Origin: Rhabditophanes sp. KR3021
Taxonomy: Eukaryota; Nematoda; Chromadorea; Rhabditida; Alloionematidae
Direction: 5' to 3'
DNA length: 64,000 nucleotides
NCBI GenBank assembly: GCA_963281155.1
Contig: CAUJLY010000003.1
Span: 2,666,001-2,730,000 of the forward strand
A model generated the notes under the pieces. That model made no database searches, was not told the DNA's origin, and worked only from the letters and a program-made list of their open reading frames with translations. This document shows positions 45,680 to 59,903 of the stretch, piece after piece. The position numbers were made by a program, and so were the translations under genes. The stretch's first letter is position 1, and each line of letters begins with the position of its first letter.

Positions 45680-46281
45680 CCTATTGAAATCTTCAATAAG
45701 ATTCCTTCCCATTTTTATTTTTCTTTACCCTCACCGCTTTTAAGATATTATTTAAATATTCATTAATGATTTGAACTCCCTACCATTTAAATTTGATTTT
45801 TCAAATTTCGATCAACTATTATTTTCTCGATCACTTACCCTTATTATTTTTAGTCTTTATTTTTAAAGTTATAATTCAATCTTACCGAACATCAAGAAAA
45901 TACACATTATTATTTTATCTGTTTTAAACATCAAATGAAGATTAATCAAAAATAATATATGTTTTACTGTCTCCAAAAGTTCGACAAAATAAAAGCGATG
46001 ATCACAACAAAACGGCCTAAATGGTTTGCCTTCAATTAAGGCAAAAATACCTTCTTTCCTTAGGAATGTCTTTTTAATGGTTTCTACTACCAACATTATT
46101 TTTAAATAAGTACCACATTGCAAAGGAATGTTGTTCATTAGAGTAGTTGTAAAAATTACTCTCTCCAAACCTTGATTTTAAAAGATAAGAAGCCTTACTT
46201 GCCAAGGTGTAAATGATTTCATTTGTTAAAAATAGTACGCCAACTTTTATTTTGGGTAAGTTTTAAATAAGTCATTTTTTA
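45680..46281. other. Intergenic region between convergent TRA2 and CWF19L2
   Basis: 602 bases holding both 3' ends. The CWF19L2 polyadenylation signal is TTTATT at 46246-46251 (AATAAA on the minus strand), 30 bases past its stop. A minus-strand open frame (45869-46138) lies beyond that signal and is listed separately. Confidence 0.45.
45869..46138 (-). CDS. Possible 89-residue ORF downstream of CWF19L2
   Basis: From the ATG at 46138 the frame reads MNNIPLQCGTYLKIMLVVET and continues through LRKEGIFALIEGKPFRPFCC and VELLETVKHILF to a hydrophobic end. It is mixed in composition and more protein-like than the flanks, with Cys residues and a helix-forming C-terminal third. No family, no splice partner and no upstream acceptor were recognised. 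It lies downstream of the CWF19L2 poly(A) signal, so it is not part of that gene. It could be a relic. Confidence 0.2.
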   Translation of the reverse strand: MNNIPLQCGTYLKIMLVVETIKKTFLRKEGIFALIEGKPFRPFCCDHRFYFVELLETVKHILFLINLHLMFKTDKIIMCIFLMFGKIEL

Positions 46282-49200
46282 TCATTCTTTCTTTGTCCAA
46301 TCGAAATCATCAAATTTTTTCTTGAAAGCCAGCACTTTTTTGTTTAATTCATTTAATGGTTGAGGAACCATCTTTCTCCAATGACTGTCATCAACATCCA
46401 GCATTCCACCAATGATTTCATGCGCGAAATTTGATGGGAACGTTGATTCGTCATCAATGACATGACAAAATCCCGGTTGCAGCCCAAAGTCAACTGCAAA
46501 GTAAGAAAACCCCTTTGGAAGTACCTTCCTTACACTTCCTTCCTTAGCCAGATCTATGAATTTTTTTTGAGTATTCCATTCACTGCCCACTTCAGTCATC
46601 GCTTTCTTGAAGAAGATAGGTGCCATATCACCTTCCTCAACAGGCAATGGCACACATTCCACAGACATATGCATTTGATCTTTGACATTTTTAGCCGTTT
46701 CAAAGAAGACACAGTCCATATCTGCTGCCTTAAACATTGCAACTAAAGCAGTACGCCATCTTTTCATTTCATCAGCAACATCTTCATCTAATGTCACAGT
46801 GGAGGAATAATGCTGACTTGGGGCAATGTAGCAATGCTGTGCATCAAGCCCATCGAACGAAACAACGGCTAGGTATGTCTAAAAATGGAATATGTTAAAT
46901 TAAGTTTTACATATACTCATCTCTATTACAACCAAATACATATGCATATATTAGTTGATAACGTAAGTGTATGCTGACGTCACGATGCGATAAAATAAAG
47001 AATTTTTTATATTATATTTTTTGATATAATAAATGTGAAATATTTGTGTTACACATTGATATGTTAAAGAAATTACCTTTAGGCCGACTGCGACAACATT
47101 TCCTCTTGAGAAGTTGGTACTTTCTGTGCATTTAGTACATGTGCCAACGGTTCTTTCATGTTTTTTGTGTTCTGAAATGGACTTATTATTATTTTTAGTT
47201 CATTTGAATATCAGGTTTTTTTGTTAACGAAATTGTAAACACATAAAGTTGAAATTAGACAAGAGTTGGAATTACACAAAAGTTGAAATTACACAAAAAG
47301 TTGCATAATATTTTTGAGCTTGATAAGAAGTCTTTTTAAAACGTCACAACCCAAAAACACACAGTAATTTCCAAAAGACCGATGTTGCTGATTCTAATTT
47401 CACATTAATAAAAAAGTATTGTCTGTTAACAAAAGATGTTGACCAGTTTTAATTATTAGCAAAAAATCAGTAGTTGATGTAATGCTTTAGGCATCCATCC
47501 TAATATACCTTAATTTTGAAAACCCTTTTTATTCAACCAAATTCCTTACAAGGTAACACATTGAGCAAACATTATGCATCATCTAGTTTTCATGGCTAAG
47601 TGATTGTATGAAACTCTTCAAAAAATACAAACAAAATCACTTTGGTACGAGTCTCTCCTTTACTGTGTATATCACCTCAATCGGCAAATATACGAATACA
47701 TGCAAATAGATACCAACAGATACTTTTTTGTTACAATAAAATTCGAACAAATAAATGTGGTAGATGGAGTGCGGAACAATGGGATCTCTTAACAAAAAAG
47801 CAAATACATGAGGATATTTATTTTTATGTATCAAAGAAAAGGTACTCTTTTTATTGTTAAATCTAAAGTTCCTGGTGTGTGTACTTCCAGAAACTTAATC
47901 AAGATAAGTAAATATGCATACATAATTTTTTACCCTTGAAAAAGCGAGCAAATAATTCCTTTTTTTGTTATGTTGAGCGCATCGTCATCCAACATTTATG
48001 ATAAAAACAATTCAATTAAAGTTAACGTGATATATCACATTAAAGTAAGTAACAATTAAATTTTTGTTTACGTCAAAAGTTGTATATTTAGTTTAAGTTC
48101 ATCCATACTCTTTCCATGTACAATCTATTTTGTCTTCCTTTTAAAGAATTTCAATAAAAAGAGTTAGTGACATGGTGGTCACGAAATGTAATAAAAAAAG
48201 GTTACATTTTTTTGCCAATTTAAAAAACAAATTTAAATTGATAATACAAAGTATGTAAATATGCATTAACTTATACAAATTGATAATACAAACTGATTTA
48301 AATTTGAACAAACTGATTTAAATTCGAAGAAACTGATTTAAATTCCAACAAATAGATGTAAATTGATGTGAATTTGTTTCAATTGATGTAAACTAATATA
48401 AGCTCATATAAATAAATGCAAACTTAAATAAATTGTCTAATTTAGACGGAAGGTAACACTATTTTAAGAACATTTTTTGTCTCCGAAACTTCTGATCTAA
48501 TACTTATTTGTGTATTTGCAGTTACCATAAAAAATGTGATAGGTCATTTATTTAATAAAAAAGTGATGGTAAGAATGTTGATTTTACGTCAAAATTTTTA
48601 AGATACTTTCATATCTATTTTAATTAGATAAATTTATTCATAATCATATGATATGCAGTCATTTATCATATGTTCAACAATTAAAAACAATGCCAACAAT
48701 ATTGTCATTGAGACCAATGTTAATATGAATCTTTATCACATTCCAATGAAGTCAAAAACGCTTTTTTATTAGGTTACGATATTAGACAGAAATGGTACTC
48801 TCAACTTTCAACAACACATCTTTTCATTTTACATTCTTTCCCAACTTTTTATGGTAAATTAATATATATAGAAAGATACCTTTCTATAAATATAAATAGT
48901 TTTAAATATAATTTTGTATAATTTCACATATAACTTTATGTGTGATTTTTATATGATTTTATATACAATTTTGGTTTGATTGCCATGTTAATTGGTTGCT
49001 GCTCAGTATATATTTTAGTGTCTTATCAAAATATGTTGTCTATACTTGATGTGAACTTTCTACACATCCCGACTCTACATGTAAATTCATGTAAACGAAA
49101 GAGTTGTTGCATCTAATAATAATTTTATTTCAAATATTTTTCTGCACACTTTTGCGGGACAAGGTTTCTTAATTAGTATTTGTGAAATCTTTACAAACAC

Positions 49201-52144
49201 AAAATTATATCACTTATATTTCATTTTTGTAGTAAGAAGGAGAAAAAAGTTTAGAGATGCGTTAAACTGATATTAAGGGTGATGATGATAAAACATTCTA
49301 CTACGCCAAAAAGTGTTATTTATCGTGCAAGTAGACACATACTTATGCTAATGATAAATTGAATAACTTTTTTGAGAAAAAATATAACTTGATCCTGGAA
49401 TTCGATAAGAGTATGCACCCATTTTTTGCATGTTCAATTAGCTTCAAAACCAATCTACAAATCCCTTTTTGTCATTTAATCACTTAAGTATTTAAAAAAA
49501 GAGAAAGGAATGTTAATTGAACATATTAACTAAATAGTTGGCAACAGCCCCTAGAGAGAGTGAATTATTATTATGATGATCAAAACAAGGTGACACAATG
49601 CATTGCGGCTGGAGACAAAATAAATAAAAGTATGAATAATAAATACATATCCTGTTCCTATATTTGGCAAATTAGCTATAACCAACGGTTTGGGCAGGCG
49701 GTCTTCAAATTCTGCTGAGGCGTACCCCAAAGTTTGTTTTAATATAAAAGAAAACACATCATTATAACGGGCAACAAAAATTACTTAAACATGCAGTCTA
49801 TCATTTTTTCGACTGTCTTCGTCATCTTCTTCCCCATTATATTATTTATAAATAAAATATAGAAAGAAGAGACACTATTTTGCCCTCACTTCCCTTATTA
49901 ATTATCTAATTATATTACACCACTTTTCATTTACATCATAATTTATAACTTCTATTGCAGATCTCTCCCTTCAAGACAATCTTAATTTTTTTATTCCTCC
50001 TTATAAATTAAGAGAATGACTAAACTACAAGATGCTATTTTAATATTTCTATGTGCTACAATAGTCTCAGGAACGACAGAATGGTTCGGAGATTTGAGGG
50101 CTCATCTTAATCCAAAGCCAGCACAAGAAGAACCTTTCTACGATGTAATCTATGACGACAAAGGTTTGTGTCTTCTTAAAGAAATTTTATCATAAAGTTT
50201 TAGTTCTTATTGACTGCCCACAAGGCCTGAAATCAACCGCAATTCCCGAATACGTTTTTTTTGGAGCTATGTTATCCACATTTTCGACAAATGATCACAA
50301 CGAGTGTCTTCAACAGTGTGTTTCAAACTCAAAGTGCAAAGCCATCAACTTCTTCGAACCTCTCTCCAGAAAAGATAAGGGTTTTTGCGAACTGTTGACC
50401 GAAAACCAATGGGATAATCCTCGTTTGATGAGACCCTTCAAAAAAGCGACTTATTACGAGAATGTTGGATGTAAGGGATCTAGTAATTCCGATTCTGAGT
50501 CTGGAATTTCGAGAAACAAAGGTAGGCATCTTGATCACAGCACATTTAAAAAGTAAAATCACTTCTAAAAAATAATTTTGCTTGCTTAACCTCATTTTTA
50601 AATAACCTCCTCAAAGACCGTATTTCCTTTATGTAAAACAAAAAGAAGAAAGATCATCAATAACTTTGCAACATATCGTAAATTTTGATCGCTAAATAGA
50701 TTTTATCGTCATCAATACATTCTTCTTTTATAGTGAGATGCATTCCTAAAAATATATTCAATGCATTTAATATATTATTCCCAAATATCATTGCTTCGCA
50801 CAACTTATTCATCATTATCACCAAAAAGAGAACTAAACTTCTCCTAACATATGATGTTGACGGTATACAATTGTTTATCAATAACAAATTAGATAGATGA
50901 TGGAACGATGATGAAGCTAAATTTAACAATGATTCTTTAAAAAGATCCTCTGAACAACACATTTTAAATAAGGTCACGCACATGTGATTATTCAATTTCC
51001 CTTTATGTTTCAACATTTGTAATGCACTTGTTTACATTAACTATGCAGGAGAGGGGTAGTTTAAACGGTACCCAATACGCTAAGCTTTTCTATTTTTGCA
51101 CCGAAACTTAATAACTAAATTTATCAACTAAATTCATTTAATTTTCCAGAAAATCTTTCGGCACAGCCAAATAGCAAACGATTCAATTCAAACATCTTTG
51201 ACCAATTCAATGGCAAAGAAGCACAACCCCTCACCAAAAGCATGATGAAGAAATTGGCCTCTAAAATTCATGAATTTAATATGCGTTTTAGATCATAAAA
51301 CAACCAAACAAACTACAATTCACCCGTTTTAGTGTGATTGTTCCGTGGGGTTTGCGGGTGTGAACACAACGAATTATATTAACTAAAGATATAAAACTAT
51401 ATGGCCTATCTATCCTTTTTGCTATATCAATTTTTGATTCATGAGAACTTTTTCTTCTAATCAAAAAATTACTTTTTTGTACATATGAAGGTGTTTTGTT
51501 TCTTATAGAAATGTACCGACAATCAATTGCTTTATTTCTTTTTCATAAATAAATTTTTTTAAAACCATACCTTTTACATTCTGTTGTTTCAATTTTCTAG
51601 CATCTTTTTCGGCATGATATTTCTTAGTTGGATGAATCAGGAGATTGTCATCTATAGTATGATCATCGTCCGTCTTCACAGAACCCATAACCTTAGTTGA
51701 TCTTTCAAACATGGTAATTTGGTCAGATGCGGAGGTCATTTTTTCTTCAGCTAACATATCACTAAAATCTTGTTCTTTTCCGAAAATCCCTGCAATTGTT
51801 TCTTTCGATTTTGAGGAATGAGGTAGAGATTTGCATGCTGGTGTTACTAAGCCTGTCCTTTCATCAACCTTCATCAAGATAACGTTCCCTACTTCCTTCT
51901 TTTCTCCAGCTAGCTTTTTCTTAAGTTTCTCAATCAAAGCCATATCACCCTTCATTTCAGCTTTTAATATTTTAGCAGCCAATTTGTTACGCTCATCTAA
52001 AGACAAACTATTTGATTGTTCCATTTTAACACTGCCATCTGCTGGAACAAACTTTCTAGTATTGCCATCGTCTTCGTCAAAATTGCCTCTTCCATACTTA
52101 GACTTACTTGAACTTTGGCCACGATTAGTATTTGAGCGTTTCAT
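46282..52144 (-). CDS. CWF19L2: CWF19-like protein 2 (spliceosome/lariat turnover factor), short form
   Basis: Exons 52144-51571, 47171-47077 and 46878-46282 join in phase to encode 421 residues. Exon 1 carries the coiled segment LDERNKLAAKILKAEMKGDM and VILMKVDERTG. Exon 2 carries TVGTCTKCTEST, with two Cys of the CwfJ zinc-like site. Exon 3 has LDAQHCYIAPSQHYSS with the His cluster, GDMAPIFFKKA, YFAVDFGLQPGFCHVIDD and EIIGGMLDVDDSHWRK, the CwfJ C1 and C2 domains. The family is linked to debranching of intron lariats. Human CWF19L2 is about twice as long; the extra N-terminal half is missing here, and an acceptor-like TTTTAG before the ATG supports a genuine short form. The 4.4-kb intron 1 contains another complete gene. 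Confidence 0.85.
47248..47303. repeat. Short degenerate tandem repeat, about 17-bp unit
   Basis: Three imperfect copies of GTTGAAATTACACAAAA follow one another inside the CWF19L2 intron. Confidence 0.5.
48290..48349. repeat. Three 20-bp tandem repeats
   Basis: Units begin AAACTGATTTAAATT and end in TGAAC, CGAAG and CCAAC respectively; more diverged ATGTAAATTGATG-type copies continue to about 48420. A small minisatellite within the CWF19L2 intron. Confidence 0.65.
50016..51298 (+). CDS. Secreted PAN/apple-domain protein nested in the CWF19L2 intron
   Basis: Exons 50016-50163, 50204-50521 and 51150-51298 encode 204 residues. A signal peptide (MTKLQDAILIFLCATIVSG) leads to a short linker and one PAN domain. 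The domain reads DCPQGLKSTAIPEYVFFGAM, then NECLQQCVSNSKCKAINFF, ending GFCELL and YYENVGC; this Cys spacing is the usual nematode PAN_1 pattern. The tail is basic and hydrophilic (KSMMKKLASKIHEFNMRFRS). PAN domains bind proteins or carbohydrates and are common in nematode secreted and cuticle-associated proteins. The first intron is 40 nt with a weak GTTTGT donor; the second is 628 nt. The gene is entirely inside intron 1 of CWF19L2 on the opposite strand. Confidence 0.8.
50657..51016 (-). CDS. Possible 119-residue ORF inside an intron of the nested PAN gene
   Basis: An ATG-initiated single-exon frame of 119 codons starts MLKHKGKLNNHMCVTLFKMC. Its middle is rich in Leu, Asn and Met, and it ends in an acidic-to-aliphatic stretch, KEECIDDDKIYLAIKIYDML. 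It lies in intron 2 of the PAN gene, antisense to it and in the same direction as CWF19L2. Length in such AT-rich DNA is somewhat above chance, but no family or acceptor site supports it. Confidence 0.3.
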   Translation of the reverse strand: MLKHKGKLNNHMCVTLFKMCCSEDLFKESLLNLASSSFHHLSNLLLINNCIPSTSYVRRSLVLFLVIMMNKLCEAMIFGNNILNALNIFLGMHLTIKEECIDDDKIYLAIKIYDMLQSY

Positions 52145-54018
52145 TTTTATTCTAAAATGGCAGTAAATATATAGATGTAATAGTCAGTATAAAAAGTTTG
52201 CCCAATTTGGTTCAATCTCAACTCCAACACTGAAGACATTCCCTTCCAATTAATTGTTCCATTTGAAATGATTAATAACGCCAAAGTAACAGGTGATTAA
52301 TGTATCTCTTGAATATCTTGCAACTGAATGTTTACACAAACTAGAAATATGATAAATGATGTATAGTTATTTTGAGACACTACCTCGTTAAATGCCAACA
52401 CATTATATAATATGACAGTCGTTTTTTTAATAAACTGAAATGTTTCTACATTCTTCGACTTTTAAACTAATGTCAATCTAAAGCTTTTGATCTTTAGTGA
52501 CGCATAAATCACAAAATGATTTTGACGTTAGAGGGTGGGGGTGGGTCCCATACAAAATAATTATTACCCAAACCAAATTATATATCTTAGTGTAACATTA
52601 AATATTATCAGCTCTTTTAAGAGGGAGATGTACTTCATTCAATATATAAGTAGTCATCAACAAAATGACTACACTCCTATTATTCACTTTCTCCCCTGTA
52701 CTTTGATTATTGCAAACAAGATCGAACTAATTTTTTTGACTCTTTCTCATTCTAAATTATTTATGTGGACGAAACTTTTAGTACTTGCACACAAATTAAT
52801 TTGTGATCTAGTTCTACTTTCAATATTACATAACAAAATCCAACAGAACGAACTTTTGATAACAGGCACACTTTTTAATCGCCACACTACATTTAACCAA
52901 TCTTTAATAAAACTCTAACAAAAACGAAATGGCATATGATGTTATAAGCCATCTTGACTAATCTTCAAACATTTAATATCTGTAGCATTTGAAGTATATA
53001 CATTACATTGGCTCCTAATAAACATCCACCATCAATTTTATCGACGCACTTTATCATAAAGTGCCATTTGATTTTGTGCATTGCCCCATTTTATTTATTG
53101 TCTCATAAATTATAATTGGTTTTTGAAAAATGATAACCATCATAAACAGGCCTTATTTTTTAATTGGTTTTGTGGGAGCATAACGTTCTCTATTTTTGTT
53201 GAGAAACATCATTTTCGTATCAAATCCATTCCGTTACGTTTATTTCATGTTTCCCTTAATTGCATTTTGTTTCCTTAATTTATGTATATAATATCATAAT
53301 GTATGCATATCATTTTTTGGCCAAAATCCCTACTTAAACTAATAATCTCCTTTTTTAAGCTACCCTCATAAAACAAAAAAGGGAAGGAGGGATTGGGCGC
53401 TACCAAATATATATAAATATAAACATATAGCATTCTATTTATTTATTCATATACATAGACTCACTACATCCAAGTTAATTGGTACTTTCTTTATGTTTTC
53501 CTATACAAACTATAATAACCTCTAACCAAATTGCATGCGTCCTTATTTCAATTTTTTATTGAAATTATATACACTTCTATTACATGTATCAATATATCCC
53601 TCCTGCCGACTAAAGTGTATCTGCCATGGTTGAATAGGTTCAAAATGGTCTAAACCACAACAATACATATTTTGATATATAAATATTCAGTTGCGTAAAT
53701 ATTTTCCACCCCACAAAAGGTACTCCTTTCCATCGTCAATTAAAGTTATTTCCGGCCAAGATCACATTCATACAAAAAATAATGTTAATTTGACAGAAGT
53801 AACGGTTACCATGTGTTATGAAGTGATTTCGTTTATAAGCAATTAATACTATACATTGTCCCATTTATTATACAGACTAAGCTCAAGATTTGTACGATGT
53901 ACTTTATAATATTGGATGCGTAATAGTTTTTGCTAGAAAACGAATTAAAACCGTTTAATATTTTGTTCGAGAAATGCACTTCATTAGACATCAAATAATG
54001 TTCTTGTGTTTTTAGACT
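52145..54018. other. Divergent intergenic region between CWF19L2 and the TTLL4 gene
   Basis: 1.87 kb of AT-rich sequence. Open frames (for example 52535-52918, which lacks an ATG) are rich in Leu, Ile and Ser without family resemblance. A GTGTTTTTAG acceptor-like site ends three bases before the TTLL4 ATG, consistent with trans-splicing. No RNA gene was recognised. Confidence 0.45.
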
Positions 54019-55536
54019 ATGGCTTCCTCTTCAGAAGCGACATCATCATCCCTACCTACAAATTTTGAAGACGAAGATGATAAGAGATCGAAATCTTCCA
54101 CTGATGGCGATGCTAATAGTCTCTACACATTTTTATGCCTAAAGAAATGCCTATTAAAGAAAAACTGCGGCACAGAAGAGTACAAAGAAATCGGAAGTTT
54201 GGTCGAGTTTAAAAAATTATTAGACCCTGTTGGCAAGGAAATGCCTTTTCTTCAAAAGTCTCTATTTGAAAATGTGCCGCCAATGATAAACTTTTATGCC
54301 AAAGGAACAAAGGTAGCCAAACCAACGAAAAGGGTAACTTCCACTTTGAAATGGTGCCACAATACTTTGCTTCCCATTGTGATGAAAAATTGCCTTGCCG
54401 GTTCTTTTTTCAAGGTCGTTGATCAGGAGGATGAATGGCTAGGGTATTGGGGCAGACATATGAAATCTAATTCGTATAAATCGCTTCACTTTTACCAGAA
54501 AGTCAACCATGTGCCCGGCGCATTTCATATTGGTTAGTTGTACTTCTTTAACACTTTATAATATTAACTTCTTGTAGGACGAAAGATCGGCTATGGCAAC
54601 ATTTGAGTGAAATGATGGATAGACTCGATTCAGATGATTATTTTGTTATGCCTAAAACTTACATTCTGCCAAAAGAAATAAACCAAGCTACACATTATTT
54701 GAATAGTAATCCACAAAAGAAGTTGATTTTAAAGCCACCAGCATCCGCTAGAGGAGTAGGTATTGTGTTGTCGACAAATCCACTAGATTTACACTCAAAA
54801 GAACCCATGGTGGCCCAGGAATATGTTGAAAACCCCTTATTAATTAATGGTGCCAAATTTGATCTTCGCTTTTATGTCATTATTCCCTCATTCGAACCCC
54901 TAAGAGTTTATTTACATGAAGACGGATTGGTCAAGATTTGCCTCCCTTCCATACTCCAATTGTCCTAGTGAAATGGGAAATAAATATATCTACTTGACCA
55001 ACTATTCAATCAACAAAAACGCTCATTCTGAAGGATTATCAGATGAACCAGTTGCCAAATGGAAGATGGGCCAATTTTGGGAGTATATGACTGAACAATT
55101 TGGTGAGCCCAAGGTAGAAGAACTAAAAGAAAACATAAAAGATGTCGCTAGAAGAGCCGTCTTAGCGTGTGAATTTAATATTCGCGAGCACGCTGCCAAA
55201 TACTATACGTCAGCATTTAGTGGTCACAATACTTTCGAGATGTTCGGAATGGATATTTTGATAGACGATACTCTAAAACCTTGGCTATTAGAAATGAACA
55301 TATCACCTAGTTTACATTCACAAACATTAATAGACCAGACAGTTAAGGGGCCTTTGGCTGCAGACATTCTCAATATGATCTGTTTAAATTTACCGCCAAA
55401 CGATGACATTCCAGACCAATATACACTTAATTATTGTGTTAAAAACAATGCATCAACTCTTTCCAAGGAGCACATCGACAAGTCTTTGTATTTCGAAAAC
55501 AATTTCAGCCTCTATCAAATGTCCTCTGGAGATATT
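54019..55536 (+). CDS. ttll-4: Tubulin tyrosine ligase-like polyglutamylase, TTLL4 type (3' end in gap, two frameshifts)
   Basis: Exon 1 is 54019-54532; the next exon runs from 54578 into the N gap. Family motifs in order: LKWCHNTLLPIVMKN, WLGYWGRHMKS, HVPGAFHIG, then KDRLWQHL, KLILKPPASARGVGIVL (ATP-grasp), KFDLRFYVIIPSFEPLRVYL, YIYLTNYSINK and EMFGMDILIDDTLKPWLLEMNISPSLHS read in pieces, with the Mg-binding acidic and Asn residues. This matches TTLL4, a beta-tubulin side-chain polyglutamylase. Two one-base shifts are needed. At 54578-54584 one base is missing for the expected GRKDR. Near 54943 there is one extra base between DGLV and FASLPY. The shifts compensate, and both are close to the assembly gap. 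The C-terminus is unknown. Confidence 0.85.
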
Positions 55537-56036
55537 NNNNNNNNNNNNNNNNNNNNNNNNNNNNNNNNNNNNNNNNNNNNNNNNNNNNNNNNNNNNNNNN
55601 NNNNNNNNNNNNNNNNNNNNNNNNNNNNNNNNNNNNNNNNNNNNNNNNNNNNNNNNNNNNNNNNNNNNNNNNNNNNNNNNNNNNNNNNNNNNNNNNNNNN
55701 NNNNNNNNNNNNNNNNNNNNNNNNNNNNNNNNNNNNNNNNNNNNNNNNNNNNNNNNNNNNNNNNNNNNNNNNNNNNNNNNNNNNNNNNNNNNNNNNNNNN
55801 NNNNNNNNNNNNNNNNNNNNNNNNNNNNNNNNNNNNNNNNNNNNNNNNNNNNNNNNNNNNNNNNNNNNNNNNNNNNNNNNNNNNNNNNNNNNNNNNNNNN
55901 NNNNNNNNNNNNNNNNNNNNNNNNNNNNNNNNNNNNNNNNNNNNNNNNNNNNNNNNNNNNNNNNNNNNNNNNNNNNNNNNNNNNNNNNNNNNNNNNNNNN
56001 NNNNNNNNNNNNNNNNNNNNNNNNNNNNNNNNNNNN
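55537..56036. other. Assembly gap (500 N)
   Basis: A run of exactly 500 undetermined bases, a usual placeholder length, so the true distance is unknown. It hides the 3' end of the TTLL4 gene and the 3' part of a minus-strand gene. Confidence 0.95.
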
Positions 56037-57110
56037 GCATCACAATGAACTTCACATGTAGGGGGGTTATTTGAAGGAGTCGTAGGATCATGAGGATTTG
56101 GGGCAGTTTCAGACTTGCAAATATAAGAACGTTCTATTACTACCAATTACCTTGAGATTGACCTTTAGATTAAATTGCTCAAAAACTTCTTTTCCTGGTA
56201 GATCGAAGTGATTACATTTTCTTCAATTTTTGGTTCTGCGAAATGTTTAGATAGAAAGAGCTGGAATCTATTTTTCATAACCTCCTTGGGTTTGTTTGAT
56301 GAGGCTTACGTCGTAGGTCATAGTAATAATTGATTTCTCATATAAACTTAGCACTTGCACCCTCATTTGAAACTTAATCATCAGATTTTCTACAACTGTT
56401 GAATCATTACTTTTTAAAATTCCAGTTGGTATGTATAAAATGTTTTATGCTTTTCTTCTTCAAATGGTGTTGTCTTGCTGAATCAAATATAATTGCACTT
56501 CCTAACTTAATTTCCATCAAACTCATAAATTCTATATTTTTGGCATTGGCATGAGTTCAAGTTTAAAGGTTTTTTGAGATAAAGCATTCACTTTAAATGC
56601 TTTATTTAGATTCATATCAATTAATGCAACTGAATACATGTATACATTCTCGAAACAAAGCATTGTCCAGGAATGGAGTATACATAACGTTAAAACGCAA
56701 AGTGTACTTCATTGTGCCGTATTCTTCCTTACGGACACTTGCACTAAATCCTGGAATTACTTTTTTAGACGTCGGATTTGTATAGTATTCACTTATTGCT
56801 TTGCAGTCACTTGATTTATTTTCTGCCGTTATTTACTTCAAGAAAAACTGAAATCGTAATCCATCTTCTTGCTACATTTAATTTTCACAACAAAATGCTC
56901 CGGAAGACACCGAATCTGTATTACTGATCGTGTCTTCGCAAACTTGTTCTTTAGCGAGCATCTTAAGCTGCAATGTATTTATAATAAATGAGAATAGTAG
57001 AGGATAATTTAAATATAATTGCATCTTAATAAATAAATTTACACTAGTAATCAAATTATCCAAGCTATACAACAGAAGTATTACAAAACTCAATGCTGTA
57101 TAACTTTTAA
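56037..57110 (-). pseudogene. Broken or badly sequenced unidentified gene next to the gap
   Basis: Minus-strand translation gives a chain of protein-like pieces. LKMLAKEQVCEDTISNTDSV follows a TTGCAG acceptor. Then come EDGLRFQFFL, CKAISEYYTNPTSKKVIPGF with SASVRKEEYGTMKYTLRFN, KTFKLELMPMPK, MSLMEIKLGSAIIFDSARQH, VVENLMIKFQMRVQVLSLYE, HFDLPGKEVFEQFNLKVNLK, and SETAPNPHDPTTPSNNPPTC at the gap edge. Frame changes or stops separate most of them. It is either a pseudogene or a real multi-exon gene with consensus errors, since neighbouring conserved genes also have one-base shifts. The Pro/Thr-rich end before Cys residues suggests an extracellular protein, but the family was not recognised. Confidence 0.4.
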
Positions 57111-57273
57111 AATATCTTTATTTTTATTAGGTTCTTATGTTCACAAAATATCATGAAATTTCTGTTGCAAAGTGAAAAATGGAAACAATAATTATTCGGT
57201 CCACATTAAGGCATCTATACTATTATTGGCATAATTTATTCAATTTGGCATCGTTTATTCATTGGCATATCAT

Positions 57274-59903
<2,630 letters not shown>

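Larger units (their letters stand above)
47172..51570. other. 4.4-kb intron of CWF19L2 containing a nested gene
   Basis: By far the longest intron in the window. About 47175-49980 is very AT-rich, with short tandem repeats and no convincing gene. 50016-51298 holds a complete PAN-domain gene on the opposite strand. The donor (GGTATGG side at 51570) and acceptor (TTTCAG at 47172-47174) restore the reading frame exactly, so the intron call is sound. Confidence 0.75.

Noticed and set aside
49551..49757. Minus-strand frame with KQTLGYASAEFEDRLPKP
   Set aside because: Briefly considered as a missing CWF19L2 exon, but exons 1 and 2 of that gene join in phase without it and it has no clear acceptor.
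52535..52918. 127-codon plus-strand frame upstream of TTLL4
   Set aside because: No ATG at its start, Leu/Ile/Ser-rich composition typical of chance frames in AT-rich DNA.
55403..56146. Long open frames across the N run
   Set aside because: They are artefacts of undetermined bases being read as open.
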